DNA of 64,000 nucleotides from Amycolatopsis granulosa (GCF_011758745.1 NZ_JAANOV010000001.1:4960001-5024000); one strand, 5' to 3'; positions 27,412-39,579 are shown, counted from the stretch's first letter. Notes: generated from the letters alone by a model not told the origin. Numbers and translations: made by a program.

Positions 27412-27909
27412 GTGGGAGACCGCCGCCGCGCCAGCGAGGCCGAAGCCAGTGCTCTGGCCTCGGGAATACGCCTGCGCATCATCCGGTTGACGTTTGCGGA
27501 GGCGCTGACGAACAAGGAGATCGCGCAACGCCTGGACCGGGACCCGGCCACCACGCTGCACCACGTACGCAAGCTGGTCGACACCGGCTTCCTGGCGCCG
27601 CAATCACCCCGCCGGGGCAACCGCGGGGCGAAAGAAATCCCGTACCGTTCCACCGGTAAGTCCTGGGAGCTGGACGGCACCGGCGACCGCGCCCTGGCCG
27701 AGGCGATCCTGGAGGCGTACCTGGCCGAGGTCGCCGAGCTGGACCGCGGCGAGCTGGACCAGTCCCGCCTGGTCATCCGGGTCGATCCGGACGGGCGGCG
27801 CGAGTTCGAACACCGCCTGGCCGACCTGCTGGACGAGTTCAAGAACCGCTCCACCCCCGGCGGCGGCGAGCAGTTCGCCGTGTACGTGGCGGTGTACCCC
27901 AGCCGCTAA
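27412..27909 (+). CDS. ArsR-like winged-helix regulator
   Basis: 165 residues. The helix-turn-helix (LRIIRLTFAEALTNKEIAQRLDRDPATTLHHVRKLVDTGFL) lies at about residues 20-60, followed by a mixed C-terminal part ending QFAVYVAVYPSR. There is no obvious metal-binding Cys pair, so it is more likely a small-molecule sensor. It is divergent from the MFS gene. A TTG at 27373 would add 13 residues but would place the start in the middle of the promoter and dyad. Confidence 0.8.
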   Translation: MGDRRRASEAEASALASGIRLRIIRLTFAEALTNKEIAQRLDRDPATTLHHVRKLVDTGFLAPQSPRRGNRGAKEIPYRSTGKSWELDGTGDRALAEAILEAYLAEVAELDRGELDQSRLVIRVDPDGRREFEHRLADLLDEFKNRSTPGGGEQFAVYVAVYPSR

Positions 27910-27952
27910 ACGATTCGGACAATCCCGCGACCCGTGGGACCATGGAAGGACG

Positions 27953-29383
<1,431 letters not shown>

Positions 29384-29393
29384 GATCGGTACC

Positions 29394-30431
29394 GTGGCTC
29401 GGGTGAGCCTCGGAAGCACTGCGCTGGCGCCGGTCCTGTCCGTCCTGCTGGGGCTGGGCGCGGGACCGGTGAGCGCGGCGCAGGTGCCCGCGCCGCAACC
29501 GCTGTGCTCGGTGACGGACAAGCGGCTCGGTGAGCTCTCCGGGCTGGTGAGCGACGGGTCGCGGTGGTACGCGATCAACGACGGCGGAACGAAGGTGCAG
29601 ATCTTCGTGCTGGGCCGGGACTGCGCGGTCCAGCGGGTGATCACCGGTAGCACCGATCCGTACGACGTGGAGGACCTGGCGCGGGCCGCGGACGGCACGT
29701 TCTGGCTCGCCGACACCGGCGACAACCGCAAGCAACGCGACACCGTCGCCCTGCTGGCCGTCACGCCGGAGGGCAGGGTGACGTTGTACCGGCTGACCTA
29801 TCCCGACGGGCAGCACGACACGGAGGCGCTGCTGCTGGACGCGTCCGGCACGCCGTACCTGGTCACGAAGTCCCCGCTCGGTGAGGCCGGGATCTACCGG
29901 CCGGCGAAGCCTCTCGCCGGTCCAGGGCCGACGCCGCTGGAGCGGGTCGGCTCCATCACCGTCAAATCCACGGACACGCCCGGCGGCCCCGTCGCTGGGT
30001 TCGGGTCGGTGCTGGTCACCGGCGGTGCGGTGAGCAAGGACGGCACGGTCGTCGCATTGCGGACCTACACCGATGCCTACCTGTTCCCGGCGCCCGACCG
30101 GGACGTGGCGGCCGCGCTGCGACGCGAGCCGGTGCGCATCCCGCTGCCGGGCGAACAGCAGGGGGAGGCGATCGCCTTCGAGCCCGACGGCACGCTGCTG
30201 TCGGCGTCCGAAGGGACCGGTCAGCCCGTGCGGGCGGTGCGCGGCGCGGCGGCGCTGGTCGCCACGGAGACGACGGCGAACGGCCAGGCGTCCGGCGCGG
30301 GCGGGGAGGCGCCCGGCCCCTCCGCCGGGCCGGGCGGGATGGCGCCGGTGCCCGCGCTGTTGCTCGCGATCCTGGTCGCCGGCGGCGCGGTGTTCGCCTG
30401 GACGAAGCTGCGGAAGCGGTTCGGCCGCTGA
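29394..30431 (+). CDS. secreted, C-terminally membrane-anchored protein of unknown function
   Basis: 345 residues. A signal peptide (about 1-28, ending SAA) leads to a beta-propeller-like domain (about 35-285). This has repeats such as GSRWYAINDGG, DPYDVEDLARAADGTFWLADTGDN and GQHDTEALLLDASGTPYLVTK, resembling esterase-like or phytase-like propellers. A Gly/Ala/Pro linker and one transmembrane helix (VPALLLAILVAGGAVFAW) with a basic tail (KLRKRFGR) follow, so the propeller is held outside the membrane. GTG start; a second GTG lies three codons on. Confidence 0.75.
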   Translation: MARVSLGSTALAPVLSVLLGLGAGPVSAAQVPAPQPLCSVTDKRLGELSGLVSDGSRWYAINDGGTKVQIFVLGRDCAVQRVITGSTDPYDVEDLARAADGTFWLADTGDNRKQRDTVALLAVTPEGRVTLYRLTYPDGQHDTEALLLDASGTPYLVTKSPLGEAGIYRPAKPLAGPGPTPLERVGSITVKSTDTPGGPVAGFGSVLVTGGAVSKDGTVVALRTYTDAYLFPAPDRDVAAALRREPVRIPLPGEQQGEAIAFEPDGTLLSASEGTGQPVRAVRGAAALVATETTANGQASGAGGEAPGPSAGPGGMAPVPALLLAILVAGGAVFAWTKLRKRFGR

Positions 30432-30447
30432 TCGTTTCGAACGATCG
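30431..30447. terminator. short dyad between convergent genes
   Basis: GATCGTT-TCG-AACGATC lies between the propeller gene and lexA stops and could serve as a weak bidirectional terminator. Confidence 0.3.
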
Positions 30448-30492
30448 GGCGATCTTGCGCGTGCACGCGGCCAAGCCGCCGGAAACCCTCGC

Positions 30493-31194
30493 TCAGAGGC
30501 GGCGGATCACCGCGACGACCTTGCCCAGAATCGTCGCCTCGTCGCCGGGGATGGGGTCGTACGCCTCGTTGTGCGGCATCAGCCAGACGTGGCCGTCCTT
30601 CTGCTTGAACGTCTTCACCGTGGCCTCGCCGTCGATCATCGCGGCCACGATCTCGCCGTTGTTGGCGGTGGGCTGCTGGCGCACGACCACCCAGTCCCCG
30701 TCGGTGATCGCGGCGTCGACCATCGAGTCACCGGTGACGCTGAGCAGGAACACCTCGCCCTCGCCGACGATGTCCTTGGGCAGCGGGAAGACGTCCTCGA
30801 TGGACTGCTCGGCCAGGACCGGCCCACCGGCGGCGATCCGGCCGACCAGCGGCACGTACGCGGGCTTGGGCATCGGCGTGGTCTCCACCTCGGCCTGGGC
30901 GGTCAGGACCCCGACGGCACGCGGGCGGTTGGCGTCCCGGCGCAGGTAACCCTTGCGCTGCAGCGTGCGCAGCTGGTGCGACACCGACGAGGTGGACGTG
31001 AGCCCGACCGCCTCGCCGATCTCGCGCACGCTGGGCGGGTAGCCGAAGCGGTCGATCCACGCCTTGATGACCTCGAGGATCTGCTGCTGGCGCGGGCTCA
31101 GGCCCTCCTCCACGGACTCGGGATCGGGGAGGGGATGCACGTCCCCGAACCGGCCCCCGGGCCTGCGGATCGTCTCGCCCGTCTCTTGCGACAC
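30493..31194 (-). CDS. lexA: SOS repressor LexA
   Basis: 233 residues. An N-terminal winged helix (about 33-95, [33 protein letters not shown]) is followed by the S24 peptidase domain. The self-cleavage bond is Ala122-Gly123 in VGRIAAGG, with nucleophile Ser157 in TGDSM and Lys194 in ATVKTFK. I chose the GTG at 31194 with a GGGAGG ribosome site 8 nt upstream; the frame stays open far upstream without similarity. A LexA box at 31296 implies autoregulation. Confidence 0.93.
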   Translation of the reverse strand: MSQETGETIRRPGGRFGDVHPLPDPESVEEGLSPRQQQILEVIKAWIDRFGYPPSVREIGEAVGLTSTSSVSHQLRTLQRKGYLRRDANRPRAVGVLTAQAEVETTPMPKPAYVPLVGRIAAGGPVLAEQSIEDVFPLPKDIVGEGEVFLLSVTGDSMVDAAITDGDWVVVRQQPTANNGEIVAAMIDGEATVKTFKQKDGHVWLMPHNEAYDPIPGDEATILGKVVAVIRRL

Positions 31195-31295
31195 CCTGCT
31201 GCCTCCCAGCTCTGGAGCGGCCGGGACGCGCACCCGCGCGACCGGCGCTGTCCGCCTCTGCTGGTCACCCACAGTAGTGCACCGGACAGCAAACA

Positions 31296-31311
31296 TCAAA
31301 CAACTGTTCGA
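31296..31311. promoter_or_regulatory. LexA box (lexA side)
   Basis: TCAAAC-N4-GTTCGA has one mismatch to the actinobacterial SOS box TCGAAC-N4-GTTCGA and lies about 100 bp upstream of lexA. Confidence 0.75.
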
Positions 31312-31375
31312 CGACACGCCGGGGCGTGCTCGATTTTGTCGTACCCGGGTGGTACACATTCGCACGGGAGTTCGA

Positions 31376-31391
31376 TAGAACGGTTGTTCGA
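31376..31391. promoter_or_regulatory. LexA box (LysM gene side)
   Basis: TAGAAC-N4-GTTCGA has one mismatch to the SOS box consensus. It lies 47 bp upstream of the LysM gene. A further dyad GTACC-N5-GGTAC lies between the two boxes at 31341-31355. Confidence 0.75.
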
Positions 31392-31437
31392 CCGGCGGTC
31401 GCCGCCGCGGGTCGGGGATCTGCGAGGAGGTTCCGCC

Positions 31438-31911
31438 ATGTCGGTACTGACGCACCAGGGGCCGGAGAGCGGGCAGCGGCTGGTCCGGGGCGCGCCGGAG
31501 GACGGCGGGCGCACGGCACTGCGCCCGCGTCGGCCGGAGGTTCGGCGGCCGCCGACGCGCTCGCGCGCCGTCGCCGGACGCCGCCCCGGTCCGGTCGCCG
31601 CGTGCCCGCGCCGGGTCGCGCCGCGCTGGCCGTGGCTCGCCGCGATCGGCGTCGCCATCGCGCTCACCGTCACCGGGTTGGGTGCATTCGCCGGTTCGTT
31701 CGGGCCGCACGTTCCGGCACGGACGGCCATGGTCGCGGTCGCGCCGGGGGAGACGCTGTGGGATCTGGCGCGGCAGTACGCGCCGGACAGCGACACGGGT
31801 GCCGTGGTCGAGCGCATCGAAGCGCTGAACCACCTGCCGGCCGGTTCCGTGGTCCCCGGTCTGTTGCTCACCGTGCCGGTGGAGTCCGGCTCCGTGACGC
31901 CGGCGCCGTGA
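31438..31911 (+). CDS. LysM membrane protein, ChiZ/DivS-like SOS cell-division inhibitor
   Basis: 157 residues. A basic, disordered cytoplasmic N-terminus (about 1-66), one transmembrane helix (about 67-90, [23 protein letters not shown]) and an external LysM domain (about 100-150, [16 protein letters not shown]) for peptidoglycan binding. This layout and the position divergent from lexA match Rv2719c (ChiZ) and corynebacterial DivS, which halt division during SOS. The ATG has GAGGAGG upstream, and a LexA box covers the promoter. Direct cell-wall hydrolysis is unproven. Confidence 0.85.
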   Translation: MSVLTHQGPESGQRLVRGAPEDGGRTALRPRRPEVRRPPTRSRAVAGRRPGPVAACPRRVAPRWPWLAAIGVAIALTVTGLGAFAGSFGPHVPARTAMVAVAPGETLWDLARQYAPDSDTGAVVERIEALNHLPAGSVVPGLLLTVPVESGSVTPAP

Positions 31912-31979
31912 ACCCCGTCGCCATACCGCATCGCTCGCTCGTGTCGCTTGCGCCCCGCCTGCACGCGATCTAAGGTCCA

Positions 31980-31995
31980 CCGCTATATCTAGTAG
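31980..31995. promoter_or_regulatory. candidate NrdR box
   Basis: CCGCTATATCTAGTAG resembles the NrdR consensus (acaCwAtATaTwGtgt) and is a partial dyad (CTA/TAG arms). It lies upstream of the nrdRJ promoter. I see no equally good second box at the usual spacing. Confidence 0.4.
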
Positions 31996-32010
31996 TTACA
32001 TGGCTGTAGT

Positions 32011-32083
32011 TGGTCCACAAGTTGGGGTAGACTGAGGACGAGTTGTCCACAGGCGGTGGGCGTTCACCCACCGGATATCCACA
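32011..32083 (+). promoter_or_regulatory. three DnaA-box-like 9-mers at 32-bp spacing
   Basis: TGGTCCACA (32011), TTGTCCACA (32043) and ATATCCACA (32075) are in the same orientation with starts exactly 32 bp apart. The middle one is the exact actinobacterial DnaA box; the others have one mismatch each to the degenerate consensus. A -10-like TAGACT (32028-32033) lies between the first two, so binding would cover the nrdRJ promoter and leader. Confidence 0.55.
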
Positions 32084-32172
32084 AGTCGATCACCAGGCCG
32101 GGCCGTAGCGTGGCGGCACGGGCTGGGGTGGATGTCGCCCGTGCGGCGCGAGAGGGGAAGGTGGCGGAGAAG

Positions 32173-32655
32173 ATGCGGTGTCCGTTCTGCCGTCACGCCG
32201 ATTCCCGGGTCGTCGACTCACGGGAGGTGGACGAGGGGCAGGCCATCCGCCGCAGGCGGTCCTGCTCCGCGTGCGGGCGCCGGTTCACCACGTCCGAGAC
32301 GATGGTGCTGGCGGTCGTCAAGCGGTCTGGCGTCACCGAGCAGTTCAGCCGGGACAAGGTGGTCCGGGGCGTGCGCCGGGCCTGCCAGGGCAGGCCGGTC
32401 GACGACGACGCCCTGCAGCAGCTCGCCCAGCGGGTCGAGGAGTCGATCCGCGCGGCCGGAGTCGCCGAGATCCCGAGCCACGAGGTCGGCCTGGCCATCC
32501 TCGGGCCGCTCCGGGAGCTCGACGAGGTCGCCTACCTCCGGTTCGCCAGCGTCTACCGCTCCTTCTCCTCGGTCGAGGACTTCGAGAAGGAGATCGCGGA
32601 CCTGCGCAAGGCCATGGCTGAGAAGCACGGCGACGACAGCGCGGCCCGGGCATGA
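32173..32655 (+). CDS. nrdR: ribonucleotide reductase repressor NrdR
   Basis: 160 residues. A zinc ribbon (CPFC at 3-6 and CSAC near 34) followed by an ATP-cone (about 46-136, [24 protein letters not shown]) that senses ATP/dATP. I chose the ATG at 32173, where family similarity begins (MRCPFC); the GTG at 32161 is a near alternative. It lies 29 bp upstream of nrdJ, its likely target in the same transcript. Confidence 0.94.
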   Translation: MRCPFCRHADSRVVDSREVDEGQAIRRRRSCSACGRRFTTSETMVLAVVKRSGVTEQFSRDKVVRGVRRACQGRPVDDDALQQLAQRVEESIRAAGVAEIPSHEVGLAILGPLRELDEVAYLRFASVYRSFSSVEDFEKEIADLRKAMAEKHGDDSAARA

Positions 32656-32684
32656 GCCCGGCGCGTAGCGGGAGGGACGGATCC

Positions 32685-35513
<2,829 letters not shown>

Positions 35514-35546
35514 GAGTGAACGCCCTCGTCGGGTGAAGTGACTGGT

Positions 35547-35580
35547 CGGAGCCGGGACGGCAGTTGCCGTCCCGGCTCCG
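35547..35580 (+). terminator. terminator after nrdJ
   Basis: Stem of about 15 bp around CGGAGCCGGGACGG and CCGTCCCGGCTCCG with a tiny loop, 34 bp after the nrdJ stop. Confidence 0.75.
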
Positions 35581-35603
35581 CCGCGTCTGGTCCCGATGGC
35601 GTG

Positions 35604-35631
35604 CGAGTACGTCACGTACTTGACGTACTCG
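35604..35631. promoter_or_regulatory. palindromic operator of toxin-antitoxin operon
   Basis: CGAGTACGTCA and TGACGTACTCG form perfect 11-bp arms around CGTACT. GTAC recurs three times at 9-bp steps (35607, 35616, 35625), so a smaller dyad AGTACG-TCA-CGTACT is nested inside. TTGACG (35620-35625) could be the -35. This is a likely autoregulatory site for the antitoxin. Confidence 0.6.
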
Positions 35632-35672
35632 AGCGTGCGGGGTCTCCTGGTGGAGATCACCGGGAGGCTGGC

Positions 35673-36089
35673 ACGTCCGCTGTTCACCACGACAGCTACA
35701 GCGATGCGCGCGCACATCTGAAGGACCTGTTGGATGCCGCCGAGAAGGGCCGGGTCGCCACGGTCAGGCGGGACTCCGCGACGGCCGCCGTGGTGGATGT
35801 CAAGCGGCTGCGCCACTTCCTCGCGTCGCTCGTCCCCTCGCGCGCCCAGGTCGTCGCGGAAGCCGGGGGCTGGTCGGTGTTCATTCCGGGGCTGCCGGTG
35901 GCCGTGGACGGCGCGTCGTTCGACGAGGCGGTCGACGAGATGATCGACGCTCTGCGGGAGTACGCGCAGGACCGGCAGGAGCGCCTGCTGGATGCTTCCA
36001 ACCACCGGGACAACTGGGGTTTGGTGCAGTTGATCAGCCTCAGTGACGACGGGCGACTACGCGACTGGCTTGTCGGCGCAGCAGGGTGA
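35673..36089 (+). CDS. Phd/prevent-host-death-like antitoxin with ACG at start position
   Basis: 138 residues from 35673. The N-terminal half (HHDSYSDARAHLKDLLDAAEKGRVATVRRDSATAAVVDVKRL) is a Phd/YefM-type dimerisation and DNA-binding domain. The C-terminal half (about 60-138) would wrap the toxin. Similarity and a perfect GGGAGG 5 nt upstream put the start at 35673, but the codon is ACG, not ATG. The only standard in-frame start nearby is GTG at 35601, which would run through the operator palindrome and give a 162-residue protein. The stop overlaps the toxin start by 4 nt. Confidence 0.75.
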   Translation, partial: TSAVHHDSYSDARAHLKDLLDAAEKGRVATVRRDSATAAVVDVKRLRHFLASLVPSRAQVVAEAGGWSVFIPGLPVAVDGASFDEAVDEMIDALREYAQDRQERLLDASNHRDNWGLVQLISLSDDGRLRDWLVGAAG

Positions 36090-36514
36090 CAACCTGGCCA
36101 CAGCCGGCTCGCCAGGATCACGAGACGTTCTGCCGGGTCGAGGAGTGGCGCCGGGTGCGCGACGCTCACGGCCGGGCCGGAACACACCACGTCACGTACG
36201 AACTCGATCTCGCCGACGGCAGGATTCTCCGTACCCGCATCTCGCACCCGGTCGACCGCAGCGGCTACGGCCGGGGCAGGGGGAAGCACATCCTGCGCGA
36301 CCAGCTCGACGCCGGGGAACCGGAATTCTGGTCGTGCGTGCAGGACGGCGTCACACCGGCTCGCGGGACACCGGAGCCGCCGGCGGGGGCCCTGCCGGCC
36401 GATCTCGTGTTCCTGCTGATCTCGCGTGCCGGTCTCGACGAGGCGGAGGTGGCGGGGATGAGCAAGGACGAGGGGATCGCGCGGCTCCAGCGCTACTGGT
36501 CCGAGGGCGCGTGA
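36086..36514 (+). CDS. toxin-antitoxin toxin candidate (cytotoxic translational repressor family)
   Basis: 142 residues, GTG start overlapping the antitoxin stop (GTGA). The pattern REDHETFC-type followed by EWRRVRDAHGRAGTHHVTYELDLADGRILRTRISHP fits actinobacterial proteins annotated as cytotoxic translational repressor of toxin-antitoxin systems. The second half ends in a helix MSKDEGIARLQRYW. Catalytic residues cannot be assigned. Activity as a toxin is inferred from its partner and family naming. Confidence 0.7.
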   Translation: MTTWPQPARQDHETFCRVEEWRRVRDAHGRAGTHHVTYELDLADGRILRTRISHPVDRSGYGRGRGKHILRDQLDAGEPEFWSCVQDGVTPARGTPEPPAGALPADLVFLLISRAGLDEAEVAGMSKDEGIARLQRYWSEGA

Positions 36515-36569
36515 CCGGCGCCTCCGGCCCCGGCTGTCACATCCCGGCTCCCTGTCCGGTCTCCCCGGT

Positions 36570-37325
36570 ATGAGCGAAACCATCCTCGTCACGGGCGGAA
36601 CCGGAGTCCTCGGCCGGGAGGTCGCCCGCTGCCTCCGCGCGCCGGGGCGGGAGGTCCGGATCCTGAGCCGCCGGGCCGCACCCGCCGGCACGCCCTACTC
36701 CTGGTACACCGGTGACCTGCGCACCGCGGACAGCCTGGACGCGGCTGTCGCGGGGGCGGGCGCGATCGTGCACTGCGCGACCACTCTCGGCACGAAGGAC
36801 GCCACCACCACGCGGACCCTCGTCGAAGCCGCCCGTCGGGCCGGCGTGCCGCACGTCGTGTACATCTCGATCGTCGGCGTCGACCGGATTCCGCTGCCGT
36901 ATTACCGGGCCAAGCTCGCCGCGGAGGAGGCCGTGATCGCGTCCGGTCTACCGTGGACCGTCCTGCGGGCCACGCAGTTCCACGATCTCCTGTTCCGTGG
37001 GCTGGAGGTCCAGCGGCGCCTCCCGGTTGTCCTCCACCCGGCCGGGTTCCGCTTCCAGCCGGTCGACTCGCGCGAGGTCGCGCAGCGCCTGGCCGGCCTC
37101 GCGCTCGGCGACCCCGCCGGCCGCGCACCCGACATGGGCGGCTCGGAGGTCCGCGACGCCACCGACCTCGCCCGGATCTACCTCCGCGCCCGCAACCGCC
37201 GTCGCCCGCTCGTGCCGGTCCCCATCCCCGGCGCGATCGGGCGGGGATACCGGGCGGGGCACCACCTCACCTCGAACGCCACCGGCCGCACCACGTTCGA
37301 GCAGTTCCTGGCGGACCGAACGTGA
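36570..37325 (+). CDS. NAD(P)-binding NmrA/SDR-like protein
   Basis: 251 residues with an N-terminal Rossmann motif GGTGVLGREVARCL (about 8-21). The block VVYISIVGVDRIPLPYYRAKLAAEEAV near residue 95 contains a Tyr-x-x-x-Lys-like pair (YYRAK). Atypical SDRs of this type (NmrA, complex-I NDUFA9-like) act as reductases or redox sensors. It is co-directional with the toxin gene 55 bp upstream, but a functional link is unlikely. Confidence 0.8.
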   Translation: MSETILVTGGTGVLGREVARCLRAPGREVRILSRRAAPAGTPYSWYTGDLRTADSLDAAVAGAGAIVHCATTLGTKDATTTRTLVEAARRAGVPHVVYISIVGVDRIPLPYYRAKLAAEEAVIASGLPWTVLRATQFHDLLFRGLEVQRRLPVVLHPAGFRFQPVDSREVAQRLAGLALGDPAGRAPDMGGSEVRDATDLARIYLRARNRRRPLVPVPIPGAIGRGYRAGHHLTSNATGRTTFEQFLADRT

Positions 37326-37341
37326 GGCGCCGCGCGGACGG

Positions 37342-38175
37342 CTACGCCGCCATCGCGTAGAGCACCTCGCGCAGCGTGTCCTCCCGGTCGGTGCGCCACA
37401 CCACCCGCAGCGCCAGTTCCGCGCTGTCCGGTACCGGCAACGCGACCAGCGTGCCGTCCGCGAGGTCGCCGCTGACCACGAAGTCCGGCAGCAGCGCCAC
37501 GCCCAGCCCCTGGGTGACCCACGCGCGGATCGTGGAGACGCTGTCGAACTCCAGCCGCCGGCCGGTCGTGCCGAGCAGGCGGTCGGCCGCCATCCGGAAC
37601 GAACACCCCGGCGGGGTCACCAGCAGCACGTCCTCACGCGCGGTCTCGCCGGGCCGCGCGACCAGGTACAACCGCACGGTGTCGATGTCGGCGAACGACA
37701 GATCACCGCCGTCGAACCCCAGCGTCCCCAGTACCGGTCCGGTGTCCAGCAGCAGTCCCGCGTCCAGTGATCCGTCCGACACCGCCCGCAACATGGGCTG
37801 CCGCATCAGGGACCGCACCGCCAGGTCGACGTCCGGCCGCCGGTCGCCGAGGCGGGCGACCACCGCCGGCAGCCGGGTCGCCACCAGCGTCTCGAGGGCG
37901 CCGACGGTGAACCGGGTGCGTTCGTCGCTCACCAGCCGCCGGATCGACTCGGCCTGGTCGAGCAGCCGCCGTGCCTCGGGCAGCAGCAACCGGCCACGCT
38001 CGGCCAGCTCCATGCCCGTCGGCTTCCGGTCGAACAACACCACCCCGAGCGAGGTCTCCAGCGACCGCACGTGCTCGGACACCGTCGCCGGGGACAGCTC
38101 GAGCCGCTGCGCCGCCCCGGTCACGGTGCCCGCCGAGGCGACGGCGACGAACGCCCGCAACTGCCGCAGCTCCAT
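37342..38175 (-). CDS. LysR-family transcriptional regulator
   Basis: 277 residues. Winged helix at the N-terminus (MELRQLRAFVAVASAGTVTGAAQRLELSPATVSEHVRSLETSLG), then the effector domain. Start chosen at the ATG 38175 where the LysR pattern begins. It is divergent from an MFS drug-exporter gene with two adjacent dyads, one a canonical T-N11-A box, in the 96-bp interval. Confidence 0.9.
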   Translation of the reverse strand: MELRQLRAFVAVASAGTVTGAAQRLELSPATVSEHVRSLETSLGVVLFDRKPTGMELAERGRLLLPEARRLLDQAESIRRLVSDERTRFTVGALETLVATRLPAVVARLGDRRPDVDLAVRSLMRQPMLRAVSDGSLDAGLLLDTGPVLGTLGFDGGDLSFADIDTVRLYLVARPGETAREDVLLVTPPGCSFRMAADRLLGTTGRRLEFDSVSTIRAWVTQGLGVALLPDFVVSGDLADGTLVALPVPDSAELALRVVWRTDREDTLREVLYAMAA

Positions 38176-38187
38176 GAGAACCACCCT

Positions 38188-38214
38188 AACGATGCGTCGT
38201 TCGGGAAAACCGAA
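38188..38214. promoter_or_regulatory. LysR operator: two adjacent dyads
   Basis: AACGA-N4-TCGTT (38188-38201) abuts TTCGG-N5-CCGAA (38200-38214), the latter with T-N11-A geometry. Both lie between the LysR and MFS starts. Confidence 0.5.
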
Positions 38215-38271
38215 AGGGGCGTCCGGACCGGCCGGTTGAGCGGTGAGGGCCGGAACCGGAGAGTCACCGTC

Positions 38272-39579
38272 GTGACGACAACGGCTCGCCGAGGCAGTCT
38301 GCTCGGCATCTCCCTCGCCTACTTCCTGGTCCTGCTGGACACCACTGTGCTCACCGTCGCGCTGCCCGGCATCCGCGCCGATCTCGGCGGATCGGTCGCC
38401 GGGCAGCAGTGGGTGGTCAACGGCTACACCGTCTCCTTCGCCGCGTTCCTGCTCGGCGGTGGCGCACTCGCCGACCGGTTCGGCCCGCTGCGCGTGTTCC
38501 GCTGGGGCGTCGCGAGCTTCGGCGTCCTCTCCCTGGTGTCGGCGGCCGCCCCGGACCTGGCCCTGCTCGTCGTGCTGCGCGTCCTGCTCGGCGTCGCGGG
38601 CGCGGCGTGCCTGCCCAGTTCGCTCGCCCTGATCAGCCGCCTGCACCCGGAGCCGGCCGCGCGCGCGAAGGCGCTCGGCGCCTGGGCGGCGATCACCGGG
38701 GTGGCGCTCGCGGCCGGCCCGATCGCCGGCGGGCTGCTGGTCGATCTGGCGGGCTGGCGAGCGGTGTTCCTCGTCAACGTGCCGCTCGCGGTCATCGGTC
38801 TCGCCCTGACCCGCGGCCGGGAGACGACGCCGGCCGGGCGCGGTTTCGACGTGAAGACCCAGCTCGCCGCGTGCGCGTTCCTCGGCCTGCTGACCGAGGC
38901 GATCGTGGACGCGCGTCCGCTCGCCGGGGTCCTCGCGCTCCTGGTGCTCGTGCTGTTCGTCCACCGGGAGCGTCGCGCCACGGCACCCACCGTGCCACCG
39001 GTGCTGGTGCGCAGCCGTGGCGTCGCGGTGAACCTGTTCGCCGGCGCGGCGGTGAACTTCGTGCTCTCCGGCGCGTTGTTCGCGGTGACGCTGCTGCTGC
39101 AGAACGAGCGGCACCTCACCCCGGTCCAGGCCGGGCTGGCGTTCCTGCCCCTGACCCTGCCGACCGCGTTCAACCCGCTGCTGACCAGCCGGATCGTCGC
39201 CGCCCGCGGGCCGCGCCTGCCGGTCGTGGCCGGTCTGACGCTGCTGACCGCCGGGGCGGCCGTCCTGGCCGCGACGGTCCACGCGCCCTACCCGCTGCTG
39301 GCGTGTGGTCTCCTGCTGCTGGGGTTCGGTGTGTCCCTCGCCCTGCCCGCACTGGTCACCGGTGTGGTGACCGCCGCGCCCGAAGGGTACGCCGGTACCG
39401 CCGGTGGCCTGCTCAACGCCGTCCGCCAGGTCGGGGCGACCGTGGGGGTCGCGGCGATGGGCGCGGTGGTGGCTGCCGGCCAGTTCGGCTGGGCGTTCCT
39501 GCTCGCCGCCGCGGTGGCGGCGGCCGGTCAGCTGCTGAGCTTCTGCCAGAGGAACTCGAACAGCAAGGCCCACTTGTAG
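38272..39579 (+). CDS. MFS drug transporter (DHA2-like)
   Basis: 435 residues with about 12-14 hydrophobic segments. The first helices read YFLVLLDTTVLTVALPGIRADLG and QQWVVNGYTVSFAAFLLGGGALADRFG, the signature of EmrB/QacA-type exporters. Antiporter motif C-like GIAGGLLVDLAGWRAVF follows near residue 150. GTG start with GGAGAG 8 nt upstream. The last 52 bp overlap the convergent peptidase gene. Confidence 0.87.
   Translation: MTTTARRGSLLGISLAYFLVLLDTTVLTVALPGIRADLGGSVAGQQWVVNGYTVSFAAFLLGGGALADRFGPLRVFRWGVASFGVLSLVSAAAPDLALLVVLRVLLGVAGAACLPSSLALISRLHPEPAARAKALGAWAAITGVALAAGPIAGGLLVDLAGWRAVFLVNVPLAVIGLALTRGRETTPAGRGFDVKTQLAACAFLGLLTEAIVDARPLAGVLALLVLVLFVHRERRATAPTVPPVLVRSRGVAVNLFAGAAVNFVLSGALFAVTLLLQNERHLTPVQAGLAFLPLTLPTAFNPLLTSRIVAARGPRLPVVAGLTLLTAGAAVLAATVHAPYPLLACGLLLLGFGVSLALPALVTGVVTAAPEGYAGTAGGLLNAVRQVGATVGVAAMGAVVAAGQFGWAFLLAAAVAAAGQLLSFCQRNSNSKAHL

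Noticed and set aside
32015-32030. Second NrdR box
   Set aside because: Only about half the consensus bases match and the spacing to the first box is 35 bp; overlaps the DnaA-like site instead.
32011-32083. Chromosomal origin or plasmid origin from clustered DnaA boxes
   Set aside because: No dnaA/dnaN, no AT-rich region and only three boxes; it lies in a gene promoter.
31912-32172. Cobalamin riboswitch for nrdJ
   Set aside because: No B12-box-like GCCACTG or the needed stems in the region; also the gene is B12-using and not B12-repressed by design.
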